Of a stretch of DNA of 64,000 nucleotides, positions 52,945-62,000 are shown piece by piece. Numbering within the stretch: position 1 is the first letter of the stretch; each line of letters starts with the position of its first letter. The translations under genes and the position numbers were made by a program. Under the pieces are notes generated by a model. The model saw only the letters and a program-made list of their open reading frames with translations. It searched no databases and was not told the origin of the DNA. The DNA comes from Candidatus Uabimicrobium amorphum (GTDB lineage: Bacteria; Planctomycetota; Uabimicrobiia; Uabimicrobiales; Uabimicrobiaceae), in contig NZ_AP019860.1 of NCBI RefSeq assembly GCF_009002475.1, forward strand, positions 3,286,001 to 3,350,000, written 5' to 3'.

Positions 52945-55900
52945 TTATTTTTTTTGCTTTTTAGCGACCGGATATGGCGCGTGCAAAATATATGTCGCTT
53001 CGCGACTTGTCAACAGAATGTAAGCGGCAATATTATTTTTTTGATTTTCGACAAACGAAATGTGACCTATAGACTGATGCGCACTACTATTTAAAGGAGA
53101 GTAAAAACGTAATTTTAACAACGGTGTGATTTCTCGTTCATTTGCGCTCAAATCCCAAATGTAAGCATTTCCTTTCATATCGCTCGATATCAATCGCGTT
53201 TTTTGTTTGTTAACCGCACAGCATTTTACAATGTCGTAGTGTCCGCGAAATATCTTTTCTAACTTGCGTTTTTCCAAGTTAATCATAAATAGTTTGCCAT
53301 TTGAATTACCGGCAATGATTCGTTCTCGGTCCAACCACGTCGCTGCCGTCAAAGCGGAAATAATATTTGCGGTTTTTGGTAATTTTGAAATGGTCTGTTT
53401 TATTTGGGTAAAAGGTTTCCACAAATGTACGTTTGACGCATCGACAATGACAAAGGATTCTTTTGTTTTATCATAAAGCACCGCACGAATAAAGTGTCGA
53501 CTGCACTTAAATATTTGCCGCGCTTGTGGTTTATCGTCGCGCCACAGATTTTTTCCCCAAATAAAAATGCTATCTAAATAGGTAGTGGCGAGCAATTTTT
53601 GGCCTTCGTAATCAACGAAGTAGCAGTGCCGTACGCGATGATGATTGAGATCATCAGGTTGTTTCCGTCCTAGTTTGTTGTGTAAGTCGGGATAAAATTT
53701 TTGCAACTTCAACTCTTTACCATTCCAAGTAAAGATAGATAAACCGCTATTCCTACTATGTCCAACGACAATAGTATAACGCCCTGGTGCTGTTTCTATA
53801 GCATCAACAGAGTAAAATTCGTGAATCGAAAAGTGGTGTGCCAATAACTTCTGCTGAGGCAAATCCCAAATAGTAACTTTGCGAGACCCAACGTTAATCA
53901 CTAAATTGTTTATCACCATCGTTTGAAAAAGATTTGTATTGCGGTAGTTGATCGAATCGCGCCGCGCAACGTCCCACATTTTGACAACACCTTTTGCCCC
54001 GTGAGAGAACAATATTTTATCATCAAAAGAAAAATTACAGGCGTTCACTTTGTAAGCATGCCCCACAAACGAATGAACCATTTGCTTTTTTTTGATAGAC
54101 CACAAATCAATGTTTTTTTCCCCCCACGATACCAAATATTTTTTGTTATGTGACATCGTCATCTTCTCGTATTCGCGTCCTTTTTTTCCGGTACGAAAAG
54201 GAGTGGTTTTTCGGCTCTTGACATTGTAAAAGTAAATAGTATTTGCATTGGCGAGAATCCAAAAATCACGTGTACATTTTAAACGAATGATGGGTTGCAA
54301 GGTTGTGAAGTCAATACGTGAAACAAAACCTCTGCGAACACCTTCCGTGAGCAAAAACTCGGTCTTTTTTACCTTAGGTAAGTACACCTTATATACTTCT
54401 GCATACCAACAAAACAGCAATTCATCTCCAACAAGCTCACAAGAGTAGTTCGTATTATTCCCCAACGTGGTCAAATCAATGGTTGTTTTTAAGCGGTGAT
54501 TTACACAATCAACAAGGTAGATATAACCTCTTCCCCAAACAACAGCGGTCTTACTGTTCGCATGAAAAGAAACGCCGACCACCGAAGAAAAACCGCTATC
54601 AACAACTTGAATGTAAGTGCGTTTTTTTGTTTGCAAATTTTCCAGGGCAATGATTCCCCTTGTATAGAGATATATGCAAACCTGCCGGTTTGGACTTCGC
54701 AACACATTCGTCAAAACTCGTTCTTTATACACAATCTTTTTAAAATCACTCTTTGTTTGGAGAGTCGTGGTTGGTTTCCAAGTATGAGCATGGTAGGAGT
54801 AAAAGGTGTTTATCGTGCCATGCGGCCCCAAAAAACTATGATGCGCTTGTTCTCGAAAAAAGAAGGAATGTAGCGATGTATCGCTCTTTTTTTTCAGCCA
54901 TCGCCATTCGAGATGACGCGGCTTGCGAATAAACTCTAGACGTTCCTCTATATCGTCACTATTCCCTGAGATTTCCATCTGACGATTAATTTGTGTGATC
55001 TCTTGGCGGTAAAACTTTTTTGCTTGCTGCTGTAGTCTTTTTTCTTGCTGTTGCGACCGCTGTTCTTGTTCTTGTAGTTGTCGTTGTTGCTGCTTTAGCC
55101 GTTGCTGTTGTTGCCCAATAGATTTTTCATGTTTTGCAATGTCTTCGGCCAATTGTCGTTCCTTTGCACGCAATACAGAAACACTTTGTTGCAATTCCAT
55201 GGCCTGTAGCAAATAAATAATTGTGCCGATAGACGCCAAAAAAGTGGAAATAACAAGAGACGAAATCAGTTTATTGCGCCGTAAAAGCTTGGCACATTTC
55301 CCCAAATAGCTAGGTGGTTTCGCGGCCACCGGTTTATTTTCGATGTAATTTCGTAAATCGCGAGCAAATGCACGCATGTTATCATAGCGATTCCTTCGTG
55401 CCTTGTGCATTGCCTTAAGGCATATAGCTTCCAATTCTTTTGGAATATCGGGGTTCAAACTCCGCGGTGCAATAATATCGTAGTTAAGAATTTGAAAAAA
55501 GATATTAAAGGTTTCACCTTGGTAGGGCGGCCGATGCGTCAATAACTCATATAAAACTGCCCCTAACGAATAAATATCGGTTGCGTATGATATATTTTGA
55601 GCACCACGTACTTGTTCAGGAGAAGCGTATGCTGGAGTTCCTACAAAACCAGAACTCCCCTCTTTTTTGCGACTCAACTCTTTTGCTAACCCAAAGTCTG
55701 TTATCTTAGGGTTTTCCGCCTGAGTCAGCATAATATTACTTGGCTTTAAATCGCGATGAATGATATTTTTATTGTGGACAAAATCTAACGCCAATGCACA
55801 TTGTTGAATAAAAGCCGCTATCTTCTTCGGACTCCATTCTTCACTTTTGATGGCCTCTTTTAACTGTCTTCCAGGAATGTACTCCATTGCGATATAGTGT

Positions 55901-56439
55901 TGCGGTGTGTTACCAATTTCAAAAATCTTAACGATAGCAGGGTGATCAATTTGTGCAATGGCACGTGCTTCTGCTAAAAATTGCTCTATTTGTGGTGTGG
56001 TTAACCGAACGTCGGCACGTATAATTTTAATCGCCACCACTCGCTGTAAACGACGATCTAGAGCTTGGTAAACTTCCCCCATGCCACCTTTGCCCAATTC
56101 TTTTTGTATGATGTAGTGGTTAAACTGCGTTCCCGCCCCAAGACTTGACGACGGGGTATCAACATCTAGAGTTTCTGCAAAACAATTTTCATTTTTGTTG
56201 GCAACAAAAAAAGATTCAGAGATTTGATTGGTTTCGGAAGTCATTTGAGTTTGTTGTTTTTGCAAATATTGTTGTATCTTAATAATTTGCTCATTCATGA
56301 GGTAGCCGTTTATTTCCAACCACAAAAAAAAATTTTTTTGCGGTTGTTGTTGGAACTCAATGAAGTATCTTCGCGCTTGCTGTGGGGAGATGAAATTCAG
56401 TAAAATAGCTGTTTGTAGGAACAACTCTGGTTCTGACAT
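52945..56439 (-). CDS. Large Ser/Thr protein kinase with coiled coil and WD40-like C-terminus
   Basis: 1164 aa. N-terminal 110 residues are helical (LLNFISPQQARRYFIEFQQQ). Kinase domain about 110-370: LGKGGMGEVYQALD, VAIKII, HRDLKPSNIMLTQ, DFGLAKELSRKK, GTPAYASPEQVRG and DIYSLGAVLYELLTH. One TM follows (LISSLVISTFLASIGTIIYLL, about 395-415), then a Gln-rich coiled coil (about 420-490). A C-terminal region of about 650 residues has WD-repeat-like blades (LVSWGEKNIDLWSIKKKQMV; GHAYKVNACNFSFDDKILFS; GHYDIVKCCAVNKQKTRLIS), probably two propellers. This architecture is typical of planctomycete kinases. The WD part is likely extracytoplasmic if the kinase is cytoplasmic. Confidence 0.9.
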   Translation of the reverse strand: MSEPELFLQTAILLNFISPQQARRYFIEFQQQPQKNFFLWLEINGYLMNEQIIKIQQYLQKQQTQMTSETNQISESFFVANKNENCFAETLDVDTPSSSLGAGTQFNHYIIQKELGKGGMGEVYQALDRRLQRVVAIKIIRADVRLTTPQIEQFLAEARAIAQIDHPAIVKIFEIGNTPQHYIAMEYIPGRQLKEAIKSEEWSPKKIAAFIQQCALALDFVHNKNIIHRDLKPSNIMLTQAENPKITDFGLAKELSRKKEGSSGFVGTPAYASPEQVRGAQNISYATDIYSLGAVLYELLTHRPPYQGETFNIFFQILNYDIIAPRSLNPDIPKELEAICLKAMHKARRNRYDNMRAFARDLRNYIENKPVAAKPPSYLGKCAKLLRRNKLISSLVISTFLASIGTIIYLLQAMELQQSVSVLRAKERQLAEDIAKHEKSIGQQQQRLKQQQRQLQEQEQRSQQQEKRLQQQAKKFYRQEITQINRQMEISGNSDDIEERLEFIRKPRHLEWRWLKKKSDTSLHSFFFREQAHHSFLGPHGTINTFYSYHAHTWKPTTTLQTKSDFKKIVYKERVLTNVLRSPNRQVCIYLYTRGIIALENLQTKKRTYIQVVDSGFSSVVGVSFHANSKTAVVWGRGYIYLVDCVNHRLKTTIDLTTLGNNTNYSCELVGDELLFCWYAEVYKVYLPKVKKTEFLLTEGVRRGFVSRIDFTTLQPIIRLKCTRDFWILANANTIYFYNVKSRKTTPFRTGKKGREYEKMTMSHNKKYLVSWGEKNIDLWSIKKKQMVHSFVGHAYKVNACNFSFDDKILFSHGAKGVVKMWDVARRDSINYRNTNLFQTMVINNLVINVGSRKVTIWDLPQQKLLAHHFSIHEFYSVDAIETAPGRYTIVVGHSRNSGLSIFTWNGKELKLQKFYPDLHNKLGRKQPDDLNHHRVRHCYFVDYEGQKLLATTYLDSIFIWGKNLWRDDKPQARQIFKCSRHFIRAVLYDKTKESFVIVDASNVHLWKPFTQIKQTISKLPKTANIISALTAATWLDRERIIAGNSNGKLFMINLEKRKLEKIFRGHYDIVKCCAVNKQKTRLISSDMKGNAYIWDLSANEREITPLLKLRFYSPLNSSAHQSIGHISFVENQKNNIAAYILLTSREATYILHAPYPVAKKQKK

Positions 56440-56657
56440 AGTAAAAATTCCTCAATAAAATATCGCGTTATATCACAAATTATAACAAAAATTTATGTTA
56501 TCATAAATTTTTTTATGAACTTGTGAGCGATAAGTTCGTATTATTTTTGCAATACAAAATTTATGCATTTGAGATTTTTTACAAATAATGGTAAGCTAAA
56601 TATTCTCAAAATCTTGCAACTCACAAAATAAAAATTGATTTGTTGAAAGGCCATAAT

Positions 56658-58235
56658 ATGTCCGAATATCTTGAAGATGATTATGTTGATGATGGCTATG
56701 CCGATGATTATGTCGATGAAGATTTTAATGATTTTTGGCAAGAGCAACTACAAAAAACACCTTGGTGGATGATCTCTTTAGTTGTCCACACAATCGCAGC
56801 TTTTATTGCAACCCTTATTGTATTCGAAAAAGCCCCTGAAAAACCAGAATATGAATACATTGCTGAAATACAAGAAGTCAAAAAAGAAGAAGTTAAACCT
56901 GAACCAAAACGCGATGTTTTTAAGAAAACAAAGCCGGTAAAAGAAAATGAACCCACAGTTGAAGACCCTGTCGTAAAAGAAGCGAAAGTTTCCGATCACA
57001 ACGAAAGCAACGACAACGAGGAAAACTTCACAATGAAGGGTAATGAAGAGGCAGCAGCAAACAGTCCGCTAAAGGCTAACTTTGACAGTAGCTTTATTGG
57101 TGCTGGTGGAGGTGCTGGTGGAAAATTCGGAACTCGTTTTGGCGGTAAGGCAGACCTCGTCAAAGAAGGTGGGGGAAGTGCGGCTACCGAAAGTGCTGTA
57201 AAAGCAGGACTTGAATGGCTCAAACGCCACCAAGCAGATGATGGTGGTTGGGATGCAGATGGTTTTATCTCCAAGTGCGGCTCCGATCCCAAAAACCCTG
57301 GAGAGTGTGACGGTGCAGGTTATCAATGGGTTGATCCTGGTGTAACAGGTTTGGCACTACTTTGTTTTCTCGGTGCAGGAAATACCGCAACCACCGGTGA
57401 ATTTAAAGATGTGGTACGCAAAGCGCAAAAATATCTGAAAAGTATCCAAGACGAAGAAGGTTGTTTTGGTAAAAAACAAGGTCACTATATGTATAATCAC
57501 TCCATTGCTGCTCTTGCAATGGCAGAGGCTTATGCGTTGTCAAACTACAATCCACTACTGCGCTCTTCTGCACAAAAGGGTATAGACTACTTAGTTAAAT
57601 CACAAAATCCAGGTAAAGCATGGCGCTACTCTTACCAATGCGGAGATAACGATACCTCTGTAACTGGATGGGCGGTCATGGCTCTAAAATCAGCTAAAGT
57701 TGCTGAATTAGAGGTGCCGGATAGTAGCTTTACATCTGCTCTAGTATGGGTAGACGAAGTAACAGACGAACACTACTACAGAACTGGTTATATCCAAAAA
57801 GGAGATACCGGATCGCGTCTACAAGGTGTAGAGGGATTTTCAAGAAGTGAAGCAATGACGGCAGCGGCGATGACATCACGTGTTTTTTCGGGAACAGAAA
57901 GAACCGATGCGCGCTTACACGGAGGTGGTGCTCTACTATCTAACTCCCTACCAGCTTGGGAACAAGATGCCCAAGGCCAAAGTTTGGTCGACTTTTACTA
58001 TTGGTACTATGGTACTTTAGCGATGTACCAGATGGGTGGTGACTTTTGGCAAACATGGAATGATAAAATGAAAAAAGCGTTGGTGGAAAACCAAAAAACC
58101 TCACAATGTGTAAATGGTTCTTGGGATTCCGTTGATCCATGGGGAAAAGCAGGGGGACGTGTATACTCCACAGCGATCAATGTTTTATCATTAGAAATTT
58201 ACTACCGCTACGCAAAAGTATTTGGAGCCAAGTAA
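56658..58235 (+). CDS. Membrane-anchored squalene-cyclase-like toroid protein
   Basis: 525 aa from the ATG at 56658 (GAAAGG upstream). The first 35 residues are very acidic, then a TM (WMISLVVHTIAAFIATLIVF, about 40-60) and a Pro/Lys/Glu linker, a TonB-like plan. From about 180 there are prenyltransferase/squalene-oxidase repeats (AGLEWLKRHQADDGGWDADG, AQKYLKSIQDEEGCFG, TSVTGWAVMALKSA, GSWDSVDPWGKAGGRVYSTA), forming an alpha/alpha barrel. The catalytic DxDD motif of squalene-hopene cyclase is not visible, so it is not an oxidosqualene or hopene cyclase. Such proteins are numerous in planctomycetes, with unknown role, possibly binding of periplasmic ligands. Confidence 0.85.
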   Translation: MSEYLEDDYVDDGYADDYVDEDFNDFWQEQLQKTPWWMISLVVHTIAAFIATLIVFEKAPEKPEYEYIAEIQEVKKEEVKPEPKRDVFKKTKPVKENEPTVEDPVVKEAKVSDHNESNDNEENFTMKGNEEAAANSPLKANFDSSFIGAGGGAGGKFGTRFGGKADLVKEGGGSAATESAVKAGLEWLKRHQADDGGWDADGFISKCGSDPKNPGECDGAGYQWVDPGVTGLALLCFLGAGNTATTGEFKDVVRKAQKYLKSIQDEEGCFGKKQGHYMYNHSIAALAMAEAYALSNYNPLLRSSAQKGIDYLVKSQNPGKAWRYSYQCGDNDTSVTGWAVMALKSAKVAELEVPDSSFTSALVWVDEVTDEHYYRTGYIQKGDTGSRLQGVEGFSRSEAMTAAAMTSRVFSGTERTDARLHGGGALLSNSLPAWEQDAQGQSLVDFYYWYYGTLAMYQMGGDFWQTWNDKMKKALVENQKTSQCVNGSWDSVDPWGKAGGRVYSTAINVLSLEIYYRYAKVFGAK

Positions 58236-58313
58236 ATACTCTTACATAATCATGCATCAAATATTTTAATAATCAATTTTGATATTAGGGAAATTCCCTA
58301 ATTTAGCATAACT

Positions 58314-58339
58314 ACAGGACGCTATTCTAAGCGTCCTGT
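58314..58339 (+). terminator. Intrinsic terminator of the toroid gene
   Basis: ACAGGACGCT, 6-base loop, AGCGTCCTGT, then an AT-rich run. A smaller palindrome (TTAGGGAAATTCCCTAA, 58286-58302) precedes it. Together they isolate the toroid gene from mobA. Confidence 0.7.
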
Positions 58340-58363
58340 AATTATATTATCGAGAATCGCAAC

Positions 58364-58921
58364 ATGCATGGAGTAGTTTTAAACGGCGGGAAAAGCACGC
58401 GCATGGGCCGTGACAAAGGACAACTCATCTACCACTCCCATCCACAGACAATACATTGTTATCATCTTTTACAAACTGTATGTTCGGATGTTGTTATATC
58501 ATGCCGCGAAGACCAAAAAAAACTCTATAGCGATTACTCCACAGTAATAGATTTGTATGAAAACTGTGGTCCTATTTCAGGTCTTCTATCTGTATACGAA
58601 TATACAAAAAGTCCGCTTCTCGTCTTAGCATGTGATTTGCCATTTTTCAACGAGAACACACTACAGCATCTCTATAAAAATCGCAATTCCACCAAAGCAG
58701 CGACTGTATATACACACAGCGATCAAAGATTAGAACCACTATGTTCCATTTGGGAAATTTCCGCTTTAGAAGCTTTGCGCGCTCAATTTCTTTCAGGAAA
58801 ATATGGTTTAAACAGAATCCTAAACCAACTCCCCATTCAACGCATACCGATTGTCAATCCACAAAGTTTTACGAATGTCAACGAGTACGACGTCTATAAA
58901 AAAATTACAAAAAAAACGTGA
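58364..58921 (+). CDS. mobA: Molybdenum cofactor guanylyltransferase
   Basis: 185 aa, adds GMP to molybdopterin to make the bis-MGD cofactor. N-terminal GTP-binding signature GVVLNGGKSTRMGRDKGQL, then GPISGLLSVYEY and the LACDLPFFNENTLQ (DxP) metal loop, and RLEPLCSIWE. Complete, with the usual length. Implies molybdenum enzymes such as formate dehydrogenase, which can also need SelA-derived Sec. The stop codon is part of the hairpin stem that follows. Confidence 0.93.
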   Translation: MHGVVLNGGKSTRMGRDKGQLIYHSHPQTIHCYHLLQTVCSDVVISCREDQKKLYSDYSTVIDLYENCGPISGLLSVYEYTKSPLLVLACDLPFFNENTLQHLYKNRNSTKAATVYTHSDQRLEPLCSIWEISALEALRAQFLSGKYGLNRILNQLPIQRIPIVNPQSFTNVNEYDVYKKITKKT

Positions 58922-59063
58922 CCGCTATACATGTCAAGTTAAGATATAACCCCTTATGGTGTCATCCCTGCAAAAGCAGGGATCCAGCGTTTATAAGTCA
59001 ACTTTGTATTGCTAGTTTCCCGCTTATGCGGGAATGACATGGATTTTTTACGGTCACGTTTTT
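58911..59063. repeat. Dispersed repeat inside a terminator hairpin
   Basis: Outer arms AAAAAACGTGACCG (58911-58924) and CGGTCACGTTTTT (59051-59063) form a terminator-like stem with T-run. The roughly 110 bp between them (58932-59040) are the inverse copy of the repeat at 23753-23871 (TGTCAAG ... CTGCAAAAGCAGGGATCCAG ... GCGGGAATGACA). So the repeat interrupts a terminator shared by mobA and the giant gene. Confidence 0.85.
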
Positions 59064-59073
59064 ACAAACACGA

Positions 59074-62000
59074 CTACCGACGATATTTCGCCCAGCGGTA
59101 AATTTGTTCGTAAATATTACCACCTTTGTAGTGCTTGTAACCACTGACAAAACCTTGTTTAAAAGAATGATGACAGCTTTCGGGCAAACGCAAAACAAAT
59201 TGACGAATAAAATTTGCCAACTGATTTTTTGTTACATTTCCCCAATATAAATTGTGTCCGTAAATTTTTCCAAAATCACTGGCGGTATGACATAGTAATT
59301 CCTGGAAAAGATATAGACCCGCTGCCCCATAACCTTTAATAAAGCCTCGTCTAAATTGGGCCAACTCTGTAGAGCTTTTTGTAAAAACGTTACCGTAAAT
59401 AAACTTACGCGTTTGTCGACGCGATACACGACCACTACGTAAGGATTTACCCCAATCAAGTCCTAGACTGAATGTGGTGTCCTGACGACCAATAATCACC
59501 TCAGCAACCGCTTCCACATTGCGATATCGAGCAATAACATTGTAATTCCCCGGTGCCGCGCCAGCTTGAAATGTTCCACTTTGGTCAATTCTTCCGCCAG
59601 TGGCCGACCACGAAATTCTTACGGGATACTTTGCTCCATTTTGTAAGAAAGCTGCTGCAGAGAATTTGTACAGTTCATTGGGTTGCAAAGTAATCTTTTT
59701 CGGTGAAATGTCAATATACTCAATACGCTCCTGATAACCACCTTGCACTTCAAGAACGATTTCCCGTGTGGCCTTGCGATGCGCAATCGTAACCGCATAA
59801 GAACCTGGACGCTTCGGTGCAATCCAAATATTGCCGTACTCACCGACAAGTACACCTCCTGAGGACCTGTACTTGAATTCCCATGGCCATGTCCATTCCA
59901 CTTTGCCATTCTTCAACAAAGCGGGTTTAATGACAACATTTTCACCTGGCCTTACCGTTGTACTACTCGTCGAGATACGCAGCGAATAACCACTATCGTT
60001 TTGTTGTTTACCCTCTATAAGAATAGATGCTTTGGCGAACAAATGACTTTCGGTATCAATCACCGTGACATAATAACGACCGACTTTATTTCCCGCATAG
60101 TATACTCCATCTTTACTAATCGTTCCACCGATGGCAAACCATTTGGGGGTAACATTCACTTGATTTTCACTACTATCAATTCCCACTGCTTCAAATTTAA
60201 TACTTTCTCCTGGGGCCAGGGTCGCACTTTCCGGAATTATTTTTAAGCGCACGCTGTTGCTACTTACTATACGTATTTTCGCGGTGCTACTCAGACCATT
60301 CTTTGTATTTGCGGTTACAGTAAAATAACCACCGTCTTTTTGTCCAGCGGTAAAAACACCTTGCGGAGTAATTTTTCCTCCGGTAGCAGTCCATTTTACG
60401 TCAACAGGCGTTTCTTCGGCGTTGCGGCGAATTCCCATCGCAGAGAACTTAAATGTTTCTCCAGGGCGCATCTCTTTGTTGCCTGGAACAATGACAACTC
60501 TCTCTATCGGTTCGACAATCGAAACTTTTGCCTGTGTCTCTAGGCTACGTTCGCGATCCACAGCGACAATAGTGTATTCACCATTGATGGCCCCCGCAGT
60601 ATAGGTTCCATCGCCTTCCATAACACCACCTTGGGCACGCCACTGAACATTTGCAGATAGTTTGTTATTTTTTGCATCATAAACTTCAGCAGAGAAGCGG
60701 TACTTCTGTAAAGGTTCCAACGTAATATTTTGTGGAGTGATCACTATGCGACTGCGATTATAATTTGGTGTATAAACCACTATTTTGGTTCGCTTGACCC
60801 ATTTTTTATAGCGAATCTTAACTCGGTATGTACCGGGCTCATCGGGTGCTGTGTACAGCGTTTCATGAAAAGAACCTTTTTCGGCAATACATTTAAACTC
60901 CCAAGGCCATGCCCACAATTTCTCTTTACCTTTATACATGGTAATTTTTAGGCGAAGTTTCTCCCCCACCGGCACAGTGAGTTTGCGAGGTTCAATGAAC
61001 ATTTTCATGCGTCCAATCACCTTAAGCGTTGCCTGCGCAGAAATATCAGTGCCCACGATTTTTGCCGTAATGGTTTGTACTCCAGATTCGCTAGCTAGAT
61101 ACCAACCGTTTTGTTTTATTTTTCCGCCAGAACAACTCCACTCAAGAGGAAATGTTCGACTACCTTTTTCATCAGCAACTTGTGCGATGAATTTGACTTT
61201 GGTTCCCTCTTTTACAGACGTTTTGTCGCTCTTTATCGTAAAAGATTGGATTTGGGGTTGTGTTACAGTTATTTTAAACTTAGCTTTTGCTTTTTTGTGC
61301 TCCACTTTTAACTCGTATTCACCTACTTCTTGCGGCGCAGTGTAAATACTATTTTCAAAAGTTCCTCCCGAAACCGTAGACTTATACTCCCAAGGCCAAG
61401 AGAACTCTTCAAAAGAACCGCGGAATAACTTAAAATTAATCTTTTGCGTCGTACCTATAGGTAAAACAATTTCCTGAGGGTCAGACTCGATTCGATATAT
61501 ATCAGATTTCTTTTCGATAATCGTAACATTGATTGTTTTTGTTACGCCAGAAGTTGGTTCGGAAACTTCGATGGTGTAGTTACCAGGCTTTCCTCCGGCA
61601 GTAAATGTTCCATTGGCATCTACACGGCCACCATCGGTTCGCCACAACAGCGAAATTTGCTGAACGCTACCATCTTCGGCAATGGCATTTGCCACAAAGG
61701 TATATTTACTATAGGCTTGCAGGGTTAAACTTTCGCGATTGACTTGAATTTCTTTGATGCGCGAATTTTGCTCACCCGTAGCAACAATAACCACAACATT
61801 GGTCACTGCTTTGGGATGGCGAATTTCGATATTATAGGCTCCCGGCTTTTGTGGCGCAGTGTACACGGTATCGTTCATTTCTCCTTCACTGGCGACAAAA
61901 GTATATTCCCACGGCCACGACCATATTTCTTTATTGCTCTTACGCAATGTAACTTGGAAACTCACTTTTTCACCCGGTTTTACACGTGGTTCTACGGGAG

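Noticed and set aside
56658..58235. Squalene-hopene cyclase
   Set aside because: Has the repeats but no visible DxDD motif, and carries an acidic head and a TM.
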